A stretch of 64,000 nt of DNA from Prevotella sp. Lineage in GTDB: Bacteria; Bacteroidota; Bacteroidia; Bacteroidales; Bacteroidaceae. Below the pieces are notes generated by a model that ran no database searches, was not told the DNA's origin, and saw only the letters and a program-made list of their open reading frames with translations. The DNA lies in NCBI GenBank assembly GCA_024695815.1, contig JAILHK010000008.1, forward strand, positions 28,836 through 92,835, read 5' to 3'. Shown here piece after piece: positions 46,862 through 57,755 of the stretch; position 1 is the first letter of the stretch; each line of letters opens with the position of its first letter. The translations under genes and the position numbers were made by a program.

Positions 46862-49483
46862 ATGGCAAAGAAAGACGGGGAACTGACCCCGATGATGAAA
46901 CAGTTCTTCGACCTGAAAGCACAGCACCCCGAGGCGCTGCTGCTCTTTAGGTGTGGCGACTTCTACGAGACTTATTGCGACGATGCTGTGGAGGCCTCAC
47001 AGATATTGGGCATCACACTGACCCGACGCAATAATGGCAATAGTGGAAAGGGCGACGAGATGGCTGGTTTTCCTCATCATGCACTCGATACGTATCTTCC
47101 TAAGCTGATTCGTGCCGGCAAGCGCGTGGCTATCTGCGACCAGTTGGAGGATCCAAAACTCACTAAGAAACTGGTAAAGCGTGGCATCACCGAGCTGGTG
47201 ACTCCTGGTGTGGCTATGAGCGACAACGTGCTGAACTACAAGGAAAACAACTTCCTGTGTGCTGTGCATTTCGGCAAGTCGGCCTGTGGCGTAGCTTTCC
47301 TCGATATCTCTACGGGCGAATACCTGACGGGAGAGGGCACCTACGACTATGTGGAGAAGCTGATGGCTAGCATACAACCTAAAGAGGTGCTCTACGACCG
47401 CGACCACCGTCAGGACTTCGAGCGCTATTTTGGTGTGCGCTACGTGACGTTCGAGATGGACGAGTGGGTGTTCACCGAACAGTTTGCCATGCAGAAGCTC
47501 CTGAAGCACTTCAAGGTGAAGTCGCTCAAGGGATTTGGCGTGGATCATCTGCACAGTGGCGTGGTGGCTGCTGGCGCCATTCTGCAATACCTGGAACAGA
47601 CACAGCACACGCAGATTGGCCATATCACGCAGATATCGCGCATCGAAGAGGATAAATACGTACGACTGGATAAGTTCACCATCCGTTCGCTGGAACTGAT
47701 ACAGACCATGCAGGAGGGCGGACGCTCACTGCTCGACGTGATAGACCGCACCGTGTCGCCCATGGGCGGACGTATGTTGCGCCGCTGGCTGGTGTTCCCC
47801 CTCAAGGAGAAGGCAGCCATCGAGGGCCGACTGGACATCGTGGACTATTTCTTCCGCGAGCCGTACTTCCGCGACCTGATCGACGAACAGTTGCAACAGG
47901 TGGGCGACCTGGAGCGTATCATCTCGAAGGTGGCCGTAGGACGAGTGACTCCTCGTGAGATGGTGCAGCTGAAGCGTGCGCTACAGGCTGTGGAGCCTAT
48001 CAAGCAGGCTTGTCTGCAGGCCGACAACCAAGTGATTCGTCAGTTGGGCGAACGCATGAACGAGTGCCGCGATATTCGCGACCGCATAGAGCGCGAGATT
48101 GTCAGCGACCCGCCACAGCTGGTGCAAAAGGGTGGGGTGGTGCGTAATGGTGTCAACCAGGAACTCGACGAGCTGCGCCACATCGCCTATAGTGGCAAGG
48201 ACTACTTGCTGCAGATACAGAACCGCGAGGCTGAACAGACGGGCATCCAGTCACTGAAGATTGGTTATAACAACGTGTTCGGCTATTATCTCGAGGTCAG
48301 AAACACATATAAAGACCGCGTGCCGCAAGAGTGGGTGCGCAAGCAGACGCTGGCTCAGGCCGAGCGCTATATCACCCAGGAACTGAAGGAATACGAAGAG
48401 AAGATTCTGGGGGCCGAAGAAAAGATTCTCTCGCTCGAGGCTCGCATCTTCAATGAGCTTATTATAGCCGTACAGGCGTTTATACAGGAAGTACAGACCA
48501 ATGCCACCATCTTGGCACGCATTGACTGTCTGCTCAGCTTCGCTAAGACGGCACAAGAGCATCGCTACATCCGTCCGGTGGTGGACGATGGTGATGTGAT
48601 AGACATCCGTCAGGGGCGCCATCCGGTCATCGAAACACAGTTGCCCGTAGAGGAACAGTATGTGCCCAACGATATACTCCTGGATCAGGAACGACAGCAG
48701 ATAGTTATCATTACGGGCCCGAATATGGCCGGTAAATCGGCGCTGTTGCGTCAAACGGCGTTGATAGTATTGTTGGCCCAAGTGGGTTGTTTTGTGCCCG
48801 CAGAGGCCGCGAAAATAGGTTTGGTGGACAAAATATTCACCCGTGTGGGTGCCAGCGACAATATATCACTGGGCGAATCTACGTTTATGGTCGAGATGAC
48901 AGAGGCCTCTAACATCCTGAACAATGCCACGCCGCGTTCGCTGGTCTTGTTCGACGAGTTGGGTCGTGGCACCTCTACCTACGATGGCATCTCTATTGCT
49001 TGGGCCATCGTGGAATATCTGCACGAGCATCCCAAGGCACAGGCACGCACGCTCTTTGCCACCCACTATCACGAGCTGAACGAGATGGAGAAGACTTTCT
49101 CGCGCATCAAGAACTATAATGTCAGTGTGAAAGAGGTGGATGGCAAGGTCATCTTCCTACGTAAGTTGGAACGTGGTGGCAGCGAGCACTCCTTTGGTAT
49201 CCACGTGGCCGAGATTGCTGGCATGCCTCGCAGCATCGTGAAGCGTGCCAACGTCATCCTGAAACAGCTGGAGAGCGAGAATGCACAGGTTGGTGCTGTC
49301 GGTAAGCCCACAGCAGAGATAGCTCAGAGTCGCGAAGGCATGCAACTATCGTTCTTCCAGCTTGATGACCCCGTGCTCTGTCAGGTGCGCGACGAAATTT
49401 TAGGTTTGGATGTCAACAACTTGACGCCGCTTGAGGCGCTCAACAAACTCAATGAAATCAAAAAGATAGTCTCAGGCAAATAA
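46862..49483 (+). CDS. mutS: DNA mismatch repair protein MutS
   Basis: [75 protein letters not shown]. Confidence 0.98.
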   Translation: MAKKDGELTPMMKQFFDLKAQHPEALLLFRCGDFYETYCDDAVEASQILGITLTRRNNGNSGKGDEMAGFPHHALDTYLPKLIRAGKRVAICDQLEDPKLTKKLVKRGITELVTPGVAMSDNVLNYKENNFLCAVHFGKSACGVAFLDISTGEYLTGEGTYDYVEKLMASIQPKEVLYDRDHRQDFERYFGVRYVTFEMDEWVFTEQFAMQKLLKHFKVKSLKGFGVDHLHSGVVAAGAILQYLEQTQHTQIGHITQISRIEEDKYVRLDKFTIRSLELIQTMQEGGRSLLDVIDRTVSPMGGRMLRRWLVFPLKEKAAIEGRLDIVDYFFREPYFRDLIDEQLQQVGDLERIISKVAVGRVTPREMVQLKRALQAVEPIKQACLQADNQVIRQLGERMNECRDIRDRIEREIVSDPPQLVQKGGVVRNGVNQELDELRHIAYSGKDYLLQIQNREAEQTGIQSLKIGYNNVFGYYLEVRNTYKDRVPQEWVRKQTLAQAERYITQELKEYEEKILGAEEKILSLEARIFNELIIAVQAFIQEVQTNATILARIDCLLSFAKTAQEHRYIRPVVDDGDVIDIRQGRHPVIETQLPVEEQYVPNDILLDQERQQIVIITGPNMAGKSALLRQTALIVLLAQVGCFVPAEAAKIGLVDKIFTRVGASDNISLGESTFMVEMTEASNILNNATPRSLVLFDELGRGTSTYDGISIAWAIVEYLHEHPKAQARTLFATHYHELNEMEKTFSRIKNYNVSVKEVDGKVIFLRKLERGGSEHSFGIHVAEIAGMPRSIVKRANVILKQLESENAQVGAVGKPTAEIAQSREGMQLSFFQLDDPVLCQVRDEILGLDVNNLTPLEALNKLNEIKKIVSGK

Positions 49484-49494
49484 CCTGAGACTAT
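49466..49494 (+). terminator. Hairpin overlapping the mutS stop codon
   Basis: ATAGTCTCAGG caaataa CCTGAGACTAT; mutS TAA lies in the loop; weak TGCTTT tail. Confidence 0.65.
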
Positions 49495-49522
49495 TGCTTT
49501 AAATCATACAAATCTTTAATAA

Positions 49523-50623
49523 ATGGATAGCAGGCATAATTATAAGACGGTCATGGAGGTGCTGAGGAGCCGGTTGGTCAAAGGTACCTATGCCCATGGT
49601 ACACTACTACCTGCCGAAACTCTGTTAGCGCAAGAGTTTAACGTATCGAGACCTACAATAGCAAAAGTGTATGATCAGCTGGCACGTGAGGGCTTGGTGA
49701 GCAAGAAAAGGGGTATTGGCACTGTGGTTACACTGCCGAAAGTACAGGAACGGTCTTATACGTTTGGTCTGCTACTACCTGGAGCAGGTGAATCTGAGAT
49801 ATTTGCCGAGATTAATAATCGCATTCTTCAGCAGGCTGACAGGATGGGTTTCTGTTGTGAGTGTGTTGGCACTACGGCAAATAATGCTGAGACCAGAAGT
49901 ATGATGGCAGTTTCTTCCTTAGAGAGTTATATTGCAAAAAAGGTGGATGGCATTTTCTTTGCGCCTTTCGAACTTGTCAGAAATGCGAAAGCCATTAATC
50001 ATACTATCTGCGAGATGGCCAGGAAGGCAAATGTGCCCATGGTGTTGATTGACAGGGATGTGGTGGCTGTACCCGAGAGGAGCCCGTTTGACATGGTCAG
50101 TCTTGATAATTATGCTGCAGGCATGGTGATGGCTCGTCATATGATAGCTGCCGGATGTAAGAATATCTATTTTTTTGCCAACGACTATTCCGCCAGTTCT
50201 GTAGATATCCGGGTGAAATCTGTCAAGCTGACTGTCATGGAGGCAGAACTTGATTTCTTCAAAGAGAGTTATATCTGTGGCAATCCTAAAGATATGAATG
50301 TTGTGCGACGAATACCCATTATTCGCCGACAGACAGGCATTATCTGTGCCAACGATGCCACAGCGGTGATGCTGATGTCGTCGCTCGACGAACTGGGCTA
50401 CCGTTGTGGCATCGATTATTTGCTGAGTGGTTTTGACAACATGAAGTATTCCAGTTTCCTTTCGGCTCCACTGACGACCTTCCAACAGCCATGCAATGAG
50501 ATTGCTGATGTCAGTATCGAGTTGCTGATGCGGCGACAGAGAGACAGAGATGCACTGCCTTTGACGGTGCTTCTGAAAGGTCAATTGGTGGAAAGGAAAT
50601 CTACCGTCTTTAGAAATCAATAG
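49523..50623 (+). CDS. GntR-type HTH / LacI-type sensor transcriptional regulator
   Basis: RLVKGTYAHGTLLPAETLLAQEFNVSRPTIAKVYDQLAREGLVSKKRGIGTVV then YTFGLLLPGAGESEIFAEINNRILQ periplasmic-binding-like domain. Confidence 0.92.
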   Translation: MDSRHNYKTVMEVLRSRLVKGTYAHGTLLPAETLLAQEFNVSRPTIAKVYDQLAREGLVSKKRGIGTVVTLPKVQERSYTFGLLLPGAGESEIFAEINNRILQQADRMGFCCECVGTTANNAETRSMMAVSSLESYIAKKVDGIFFAPFELVRNAKAINHTICEMARKANVPMVLIDRDVVAVPERSPFDMVSLDNYAAGMVMARHMIAAGCKNIYFFANDYSASSVDIRVKSVKLTVMEAELDFFKESYICGNPKDMNVVRRIPIIRRQTGIICANDATAVMLMSSLDELGYRCGIDYLLSGFDNMKYSSFLSAPLTTFQQPCNEIADVSIELLMRRQRDRDALPLTVLLKGQLVERKSTVFRNQ

Positions 50624-53600
50624 ATGGCTTTCAGGTCTTTAGAGACAAGTATCTGCTTATTTCCTTTTCCTGAATGGGTGACGGCTTGTTGTCCGTTCAG
50701 ACGAAAGTAATGGGTCTGCGTATTCTTAATAGTGGTAGAACAGATGGTGGTGGGTATGCCATTGACCAGCGTGAACTGCGAGGTGCAGAAAGGTGAGCCC
50801 TGACGGCGACCGTCAACGGCCTGTACGCCTACGGTATAACTGCCGTCTGGCAGTGAGAAGGTGGCCATGGTTGCTGTGCCGCGATTGCCAGCTTCCTCAA
50901 CTTTTCGCAGCCCTTTGTGCTGTTCGTCGGTATAAGCCCTGCAGTTGCCAAGCAGTGTGCCATCGGCGGTCTTGATAAAGAGTTCGTAAGTGGTATTCTT
51001 AGGGGCACCATCAGCAGGTGTCCATGTGATGTTTACCTTCCCCTTGTCAACCTCGGTAACAGTGACATTCGCAGGTGCAACAGGTGCCGCGGTTGGCTTT
51101 TCGCTGCATAGGGTCACGATGAAGGTACGACCATTGCTATAGTTATGGTCTGTGTACTGCTGGTTTTCACAGAATCCCGTTGTCAGGACATCCTTGATGC
51201 CGTCACCATCCCAATCGGTAATGACAGTTGCAGACTCTGAGCCGCCACCATAATTCAATCGCCTGTTGAACACACCGTCAGTGCTGTTCAGCCAGATATA
51301 CCCACTTTGTTTGTTCTCGTCTGGACACCATCCCTGATGCAGTATATCGATGAGTCCGTCTCCATTCCAATCATAGGCATTGGCAACATTCGTCACGGAG
51401 TTAAGTCCTCGCACCCTGAAGCGGTCGAACTGACTCTCAGGCAGTGGCGAAAAGTGGCCTGTGCCATCGTTCACGCATATCATGGTGTGTTCCCAATATC
51501 CCTCATCCTGTCTGCCGGTGAGCTCAATGGCCTTTGGCGTGCCAGGAAAATAGCCACCGTCGCCGCTCAAGAAAACATCTAGATAGCCATCGTTGTTGAA
51601 GTCGGCAACGGCTATTCCGCCATTATATACCGAAGGGTTTTCCAGTCCCCAGTATGTGCGCCGGAAATGCTCTCCAGTGCCATCGTTGAGGTACACCTCT
51701 GTGAAGCGTTCCCAGTCTGCTCCTATGTTTTGACGATAATCCCAGTTGTTCGACGTCACGATAAAGTCACAAAAGCCATCGTTGTTGAAGTCGGCAGGCA
51801 CTACGAAACCATCTGAAAAAGAACGTCCCCGACGTTCGTTGCTCCCCTCAATAATACCGTCATCGAAATAAATAGGTTTGAATGTGATGGTTGTACCATT
51901 ACTACCTTGATTAATAAGCACAACATTGTTTTCCGTATTTCCAATACCAACGATGTCTGTCAGTCCGTCGTTGTTGAAGTCGGCCACAGCTCCAGAGCGG
52001 ATAAGGTTTATGTTCTTGAAGGGTGTTTCAAAGTTCTCGGGCAGTTGTACTCCTGTGTTGGTGATTTCTACGTTCAGTTGCTTGAAAGTACCATCGCCTT
52101 GTCCGAGGAAAATGCCTTTATCATGACTATATTTATTTCTGATGGTCTCGTATGCATTGGGAAGTGGGTTTTCAAAGCAAACCACGTCCATGGTGCCATC
52201 GCCATTAAAGTCGCAGATGCTGTAAGAGGGGCGTACATGGCACTTCAGCGGGTTGCCGATGTCGGTCCATCCTTGTTCTTCTTTTTTCAATAGCCAATTT
52301 GGGCGTTCTTGGTAGTAGACCTGTTCGCCAGCAACCAACAATTCCATCTTGCCGTCGTTGGTGAGGTCGGCAGCAACGATATTGCCGCATTGTGTACCAT
52401 ATTCATGGGTAGATAGTGCAACGAACGGGGGCGTAGCTATGTAAAGTCCAAGATCGGCATTTGATCCACCAAAGTCATTGTGCACGTGCATGGCCAGCAC
52501 ATTGTCTGTTCCATCGGTATGGACGAGTTTTGTGTCTTCTTCGCTGAGCAGATATTGTGCACTGAGCGAACCGTCTGGATTGCCGTCAGGGTAGGCCACA
52601 AGCAGTTTGCCGTTGAGGTAGATTTCGCATGGAGCATCATCAAAACAGCTTTTCACCACAAGGCGTCCGTTGATGGCATTGTTGATGGTGAATGTCCGGC
52701 GCAGATAGATGTCTGCTGGAATATCTACGTTAGCCCACGTACCGGTGCCCATGGGTGCACACATATCCTTCCATTTACGATTGTTGATGTTCGTTAGCTG
52801 GTAGTCGGTGTCATACCATTGGCGTCCTTTTTCGTCGCATGGTGGTGTTCCTACCACAATGCCGCTCATTCCATCATGTTGTTCGCGCCATTGGTTCCAA
52901 GGGATTTGGTCGTTGAACACCATTGCTTTGACCGGATAAGAGTATTTGTCTAAGAAGTAGGCGGGAAGGATGGTGTTGGCATCGAATACAGCTGGAGTCG
53001 GTTCAAGTGTGCTCACCTCAATGTTGCTAAACTTGGCATTGCCTTCCTTTGAATATAACCAAAGGAAACTGCCATTTTGGTCGGGAAGGCGGTTCACGAT
53101 GCAACGCTGATGATTGATGTCCACATCAATGATGTCATCCTTCATGATGATGGTCAGAGAGAGCTTTTTCTGGAGACCGCTGACTGCGTCTATCGATGCA
53201 TCGTGTGCCAGACGTACACGCTGCTCGCTGGGCAGAAAGGAGAGCAGGTAACCATTATCTCCAAGCTCGCCTGAACGTAGTCTCAAACCATACTCCTTAC
53301 AGTTTTCGTCAGGTTCTATATCAAGTGTTATCTTGCAGTTGCGAGGCATGTCGGCCACGTATTTCTTACCATTGGCTTCGGTGATGGTAGCCTTTTGAGG
53401 AACATCGCCTTTGGGTATCACCTCCTCAGGAAACTTCGTAGCCAGATCGCCATTGGGCAGTTGATAGGTCTCGCGGAGCACCACACTGCCGCCAAACACC
53501 TGTCCGCCGGAGTCTCTGCCGTCTGATCGGCTGGCTATCCAGCCTGCAACGATGCGTCGGTTGTCGGCAAAAGAGGCTGTTTTTGCTACGTTGACCCATT

Positions 53601-54411
53601 GCTCCTTCAGTGCCTGCGTCTCAGGCCATTGCCATGGGCCATAGGCGCTTTTCGACTTCACATAATACGTGTCAAGTCCAAGTCCGAACACGAGGTAATA
53701 CCAGTCGTTCCATTTGAAATAGTCTGGACACTCTGGCACACCATTCAGACCGTCAATCACTGTTCCCACCACATTCCAGTCTTTCAGGTCGGTGGATGTC
53801 ATATGTACTAGGCAGCCGCGCGGTCTTTCTCCTTCTGTTCTTTCAGACGAAACAAATAGGTGAAATACGCCATCTTCATCGATAGACACCTTTGGGTCGC
53901 GGAAATGTCGTTGACTGAAGCCGTCGGCCGACAGGAAAAAGGGGTTCGGTTGTTGCTTGGTAAACGTTAGTGCGTCTTTACTGGTGGCATAGCTCAGTCG
54001 TTCACACACATTACCATTGTCCACCAGTCGGGTGGCATAGAAGGCATAGAACAGGTCACCGCTGGCTACCACAGAGCCTGTGCAGATCGATTTCTCCCAT
54101 TCTTCGTCAATGCCAAGTGCGATGGGGTGATGGTCCCAATGCACCAAATCGGTTGTCGTGCTGACGCACCATTGGTGTCCGCCCAGTCCGCCCAGAGCGC
54201 TGTGGTGCCCTTCGTCCAGTAGCCAATAAAGATAGTAGGTACCATTGTGCGCGAAAGGAATACAGTCGCCCACAAAGTATTTCCCGCCAACGGGCGTAAA
54301 ATACTGCATCGTTGAGGGCTGCAGCGTGGGGTCATAACCGCTTGCACCCAGCATTGATACATGGGTGAGCATCGCCATGCTCAACCATAGTAAAACTAAT
54401 TTTTTCTTCAT
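50617..54411 (-). CDS. Multi-domain GH32-like protein fused to jelly-roll, FG-GAP/VCBS propeller and Fn3-like modules
   Basis: N-term GKYFVGDCIPFAHNGTYYLYWLLDEGHHS...RDPKVSIDEDGVFHLFVS...; middle GH2-N-like jelly-roll (YLRRTFTINNAINGRLVVKSCFDDAPCEIYLNGKLL); repeats DFNGDGTMDVVCF, DFNNDGLTDIVGI, DFNNDGFCDFIVT, DFNNDGYLDVFLS, DWNGDGLIDILHQ, DWDGDGIKDVLTT; Fn3 APANVTVTEVDKGKVNITWTP. Confidence 0.82.
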   Translation of the reverse strand: MKKKLVLLWLSMAMLTHVSMLGASGYDPTLQPSTMQYFTPVGGKYFVGDCIPFAHNGTYYLYWLLDEGHHSALGGLGGHQWCVSTTTDLVHWDHHPIALGIDEEWEKSICTGSVVASGDLFYAFYATRLVDNGNVCERLSYATSKDALTFTKQQPNPFFLSADGFSQRHFRDPKVSIDEDGVFHLFVSSERTEGERPRGCLVHMTSTDLKDWNVVGTVIDGLNGVPECPDYFKWNDWYYLVFGLGLDTYYVKSKSAYGPWQWPETQALKEQWVNVAKTASFADNRRIVAGWIASRSDGRDSGGQVFGGSVVLRETYQLPNGDLATKFPEEVIPKGDVPQKATITEANGKKYVADMPRNCKITLDIEPDENCKEYGLRLRSGELGDNGYLLSFLPSEQRVRLAHDASIDAVSGLQKKLSLTIIMKDDIIDVDINHQRCIVNRLPDQNGSFLWLYSKEGNAKFSNIEVSTLEPTPAVFDANTILPAYFLDKYSYPVKAMVFNDQIPWNQWREQHDGMSGIVVGTPPCDEKGRQWYDTDYQLTNINNRKWKDMCAPMGTGTWANVDIPADIYLRRTFTINNAINGRLVVKSCFDDAPCEIYLNGKLLVAYPDGNPDGSLSAQYLLSEEDTKLVHTDGTDNVLAMHVHNDFGGSNADLGLYIATPPFVALSTHEYGTQCGNIVAADLTNDGKMELLVAGEQVYYQERPNWLLKKEEQGWTDIGNPLKCHVRPSYSICDFNGDGTMDVVCFENPLPNAYETIRNKYSHDKGIFLGQGDGTFKQLNVEITNTGVQLPENFETPFKNINLIRSGAVADFNNDGLTDIVGIGNTENNVVLINQGSNGTTITFKPIYFDDGIIEGSNERRGRSFSDGFVVPADFNNDGFCDFIVTSNNWDYRQNIGADWERFTEVYLNDGTGEHFRRTYWGLENPSVYNGGIAVADFNNDGYLDVFLSGDGGYFPGTPKAIELTGRQDEGYWEHTMICVNDGTGHFSPLPESQFDRFRVRGLNSVTNVANAYDWNGDGLIDILHQGWCPDENKQSGYIWLNSTDGVFNRRLNYGGGSESATVITDWDGDGIKDVLTTGFCENQQYTDHNYSNGRTFIVTLCSEKPTAAPVAPANVTVTEVDKGKVNITWTPADGAPKNTTYELFIKTADGTLLGNCRAYTDEQHKGLRKVEEAGNRGTATMATFSLPDGSYTVGVQAVDGRRQGSPFCTSQFTLVNGIPTTICSTTIKNTQTHYFRLNGQQAVTHSGKGNKQILVSKDLKAIY

Positions 54412-54531
54412 AACAGCATATATTTAGGTTTTTGTTCAGGTGCAAAGATACAGAAAAAGCATCAAATATAAACAGCCTAAATACGTGACTTTTTTAGTGA
54501 TATGGCACCTATTTGTTTACATGCTGGTACT

Positions 54532-54587
54532 AAAAAAAGGCTGTCACAGCTGCTCTGATATTGGCAAGAGTCAGTGTGGACAGCCTT
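54532..54587 (-). terminator. Terminator of lgt
   Basis: Minus strand AAGGCTGTC...GACAGCCTT followed by TTTTTTT. Confidence 0.75.
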
Positions 54588-54611
54588 ATTATGCTGTTTT
54601 TTACATGCATG

Positions 54612-55451
54612 TTATTGATGCTTCTTTTTTATAGCTTTTATCATGCAATAAGTACCTATCATGACAAACGGTATTGAGAGAATCTGTCCCATATCGATGG
54701 GGAGGGTATTCTCGAAGGCCTCCTGCACCTCTTTAGTGTATTCAATGAAGAAGCGGAAGGTGAAGATATAGGTCAGACAGAGACCGAAATAGAAGCCGGT
54801 GCCTACCTTCTGTGGCATCTTCTTATAGAGGATAATCATCAACAAGAAGAGTAGGGCATAGGCAATGGCCTCGTAGAGCTGTCCGGGATGGCGGGGTAGG
54901 GCATCTACACGCTCGAACACAAAAGCCCAGGGCACATCGGTCACCTTACCAATAATCTCGCTGTTCATCAGGTTGCCCAAGCGGATGAAGCAGGCGGTGA
55001 TGCCCGTAGCAATGGCAATGTTGTCGAGCACCTGCCACAGGGGCACCTTATGGTGCTTCACATACAGCCACAGCGCAATCATCAGTCCCAGCGTGCCGCC
55101 GTGCGATGCCAGTCCTTCGTAGCCCGTCAGTTTCCAACTGCCGTCGTACATGAAGTGGATGGGCAGCAGCATCTCTACAAAGCCCTTCACCGACGTCAGG
55201 TAGTAGTCGGGCTGATAGAAGATGCAATGGCCCAGACGGGCACCAATCAAGATGCCCAGAAAGCAATAGACGAACAACGGTTCAAACTTCTCCTCAGCTA
55301 TCTTCTGGTTTCTGTATAGCCATCTCACCATGAAGTAGGCCAACAACAAGCCTATCAGCCAGCACATCGAGTACCAGCGAATGGCCAACGGACCCAGATG
55401 GAACGCTTCGAGCGAGGGGTTCCAAAGGATGTATAATAGTTCAGCGTTCAT
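54612..55451 (-). CDS. lgt: Prolipoprotein diacylglyceryl transferase
   Basis: [74 protein letters not shown]. Confidence 0.97.
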   Translation of the reverse strand: MNAELLYILWNPSLEAFHLGPLAIRWYSMCWLIGLLLAYFMVRWLYRNQKIAEEKFEPLFVYCFLGILIGARLGHCIFYQPDYYLTSVKGFVEMLLPIHFMYDGSWKLTGYEGLASHGGTLGLMIALWLYVKHHKVPLWQVLDNIAIATGITACFIRLGNLMNSEIIGKVTDVPWAFVFERVDALPRHPGQLYEAIAYALLFLLMIILYKKMPQKVGTGFYFGLCLTYIFTFRFFIEYTKEVQEAFENTLPIDMGQILSIPFVMIGTYCMIKAIKKKHQ

Positions 55452-55483
55452 AATTCATGCTTGTGTATAGAAAGACGATAGCC

Positions 55484-56584
55484 TTACACGTTGAATCTGA
55501 AGTGCATGATGTCACCGTCCTGCACCACGTACTCCTTACCCTCAACGCCCATCTTGCCAGCCTCGCGTACAGCAGCCTCTGAGCCATATTTCAGATAGTC
55601 CTCGTACTTGATAACCTCAGCACGGATAAAGCCCTTCTCGAAGTCGGTATGGATCACACCAGCACACTGAGGTGCCTTCCAGCCCTTCTTATAGGTCCAA
55701 GCCTTCACCTCCATCTCGCCGGCGGTGATAAAGGTTTCCAGGTTCAGCAGCGCATAGGCCTTCTTGATGAGTCGGTTCACGCCGCTCTCTTCCAAGCCCA
55801 GCTCCTCCAGGAACATCTGCTTGTCTTCGTAGCTCTCCAGCTCGGCAATGTCCTCTTCGGTCTTGGCAGCAATCACCATGGCCTCGGCACCTTCCTCCTT
55901 GGCCAGTGCCTCTACCTTCTTGGTGAAGTCGTTACCACTCTTAGCTTCAGCCTCGCCCACGTTGCACACGTAGAGCACGGGTTTAGACGTGAGCAGGAAC
56001 AGGTTGCGCGCGCACTCTTGCTCCTCTTTGCTGTCGAACTCCACGATACGGGCATTCTTTCCCTGCTCCAGCACCTCTTTATATGCCTTCAGCACGGTCA
56101 CTTCTACCTTTGCATCCTTATTACCGGCAGCGGCAGCCTTCTCGGTCTTGGCCAGTCGCGAGTCGATGGTCTCCAAGTCCTTCAGTTGCAGCTCGGTGTC
56201 AATGATTTCCTTATCGCGTATGGGGTCTATGCTACCATCTACGTGGGTGATGTTCTCGTCTTCAAAGCAGCGCAGCACGTGGATGATGGCATCGGTCTCG
56301 CGTATGTTGCCCAGGAACTTATTGCCCAGACCTTCGCCCTTAGAAGCACCCTTCACCAGTCCGGCGATGTCAACAATCTCGCAGGTGGCGGGCACAATAC
56401 GTCCCGGGTGTACCAGCTCTGCCAGTTTGGTCAGTCGTTCGTCGGGAACGGTAATCACGCCCACGTTGGGTTCAATTGTACAGAAAGGGAAGTTTGCTGC
56501 CTGAGCTTTAGCGCTCGACAGACAGTTGAAAAGTGTGGACTTGCCCACGTTAGGCAGTCCCACAATACCACATTTTAATGCCAT
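55484..56584 (-). CDS. ychF: Ribosome-binding ATPase YchF
   Basis: KCGIVGLPNVGKSTLFNCLSSAKAQAANFPFCTIEPNVGVITVPDERL. Confidence 0.98.
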   Translation of the reverse strand: MALKCGIVGLPNVGKSTLFNCLSSAKAQAANFPFCTIEPNVGVITVPDERLTKLAELVHPGRIVPATCEIVDIAGLVKGASKGEGLGNKFLGNIRETDAIIHVLRCFEDENITHVDGSIDPIRDKEIIDTELQLKDLETIDSRLAKTEKAAAAGNKDAKVEVTVLKAYKEVLEQGKNARIVEFDSKEEQECARNLFLLTSKPVLYVCNVGEAEAKSGNDFTKKVEALAKEEGAEAMVIAAKTEEDIAELESYEDKQMFLEELGLEESGVNRLIKKAYALLNLETFITAGEMEVKAWTYKKGWKAPQCAGVIHTDFEKGFIRAEVIKYEDYLKYGSEAAVREAGKMGVEGKEYVVQDGDIMHFRFNV

Positions 56585-56611
56585 TTTTTTCTATAAACGT
56601 TTATTTCTGAG

Positions 56612-56756
56612 TGCAAAGGTACGATTAAGTGAGCGAAAATGCAAATTTATTTGCAATTTTCCGAACGTGAGTACCTTCGGCGCAGCCAAAGGTGGCCGAA
56701 TAAGCGAGAAGAAAAGCAAAGAATTTATTCTTTTTTTGTCGAGCGTGAGTACCTTT
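56612..56756. repeat. Dispersed promoter-associated repeat, copy A
   Basis: tgcaaaggtacgattaagtgagcgaaaatgcaaatttatttgcaattttccgaacgtgagtaccttcggcgc...; near-identical to 63539-63681. Confidence 0.95.
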
Positions 56757-56927
56757 ATAGAAGCTAAAGATACGAATAAGTGTTAAAGTGACACAATAAG
56801 CATTAAAGGAATGTTATCGTTGCATAATACTTATATGATTATTACCTTTTTTTTGCTACCTTTGCAGTTGAAAAGATTGTTAGGATTCAACCACAACCAA
56901 ATTTAACACTATAACAAACACGGGAAA

Positions 56928-57650
56928 ATGAATCAGTTCACGAAAATGAAACTGAGGCTTAAACGGGTATTTAATGGTGGCTTTAAAAGTCACCATTTAT
57001 ACGAAGGACCTTATTATGGCGGTAAGGCATCTTACTCCTACTATGTAGACAACGACAATATGCGCGTCTTCGATGGTCCTTTTCATCTTCGTCTAAGTAC
57101 GCTCAACCGTTATGCCAAGGAAGTTCAAAGCATGGCTCGAGGCAGCTTTATAGACGGTCTGAAGAATGGTAGTTGGTGCTATTTTTACAAGAGTGACCGC
57201 AGACGTATGAAGTTGAACGTAGAGTATGTCAAGGGTTTGATAGACGGAAAACTGCATTTTGAGACTTTCGACTCTGACAACATCAAGAATGTGCCTAAGC
57301 GCACCAGTCTCACATTCTTTGTTCATCATCGCCGATTGGTAGGCGAGATCAACGGTTTTCTGCATGGCTTCAGATTTCATGGCTTGCTCGACGAAGATGG
57401 TCGACCACACAATCTGTGGTCCTGCAACGTCTTCGACGAGTTCAATGGCGAATGGCGCGTTGTCGAAGAGTGGTATCACGGACGCCAGGTGAAGGCCGAA
57501 CGCCAGATGGTTACCTATGGTCGCAACGAGCGCGTAGATTCGAATATGTATCATCAACTCAATGAGCTGATCGACGATATAAATAACGTCATGTTGCCCA
57601 TTATGCAACATGGTTCACTGGGAGGTCTTGCTAACATCCCAGCTGTTTAA
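56928..57650 (+). CDS. Hypothetical protein with MORN/YwqK-like repeats
   Basis: YEGPYYGGKASYSYYV, FDGPFHLRLS, ARGSFIDGLKNGSWCYFYKSDRR, YVKGLIDGKLHFET; promoter TACCTTTGC at ~56857. Confidence 0.6.
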   Translation: MNQFTKMKLRLKRVFNGGFKSHHLYEGPYYGGKASYSYYVDNDNMRVFDGPFHLRLSTLNRYAKEVQSMARGSFIDGLKNGSWCYFYKSDRRRMKLNVEYVKGLIDGKLHFETFDSDNIKNVPKRTSLTFFVHHRRLVGEINGFLHGFRFHGLLDEDGRPHNLWSCNVFDEFNGEWRVVEEWYHGRQVKAERQMVTYGRNERVDSNMYHQLNELIDDINNVMLPIMQHGSLGGLANIPAV

Positions 57651-57676
57651 TACTTTATTATTACTATTTTTTCATT

Positions 57677-57715
57677 AGTGGGCGTCCTCAGTTGATGATC
57701 GCGCCCACTTTTTTT
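57677..57715 (+). terminator. Intrinsic terminator
   Basis: AGTGGGCG tcctcagttgatgatcg CGCCCACT + TTTTTTT. Confidence 0.88.
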
Positions 57716-57755
57716 GTATGCTTAGTGTGCCTCTTTTGTATGCTTAGTGTGCCTC
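57712..57755. repeat. Perfect tandem duplication of 22 bp overlapping the polA stop codon
   Basis: TTTTGTATGCTTAGTGTGCCTC at 57712-57733 and 57734-57755. Confidence 0.97.

Noticed and set aside
56775-56815. Tandem aataagtgttaaag/aataagcattaaag as another 22-bp array
   Set aside because: Spacing is 20 bp and only two weak copies; not in the 22-bp family.
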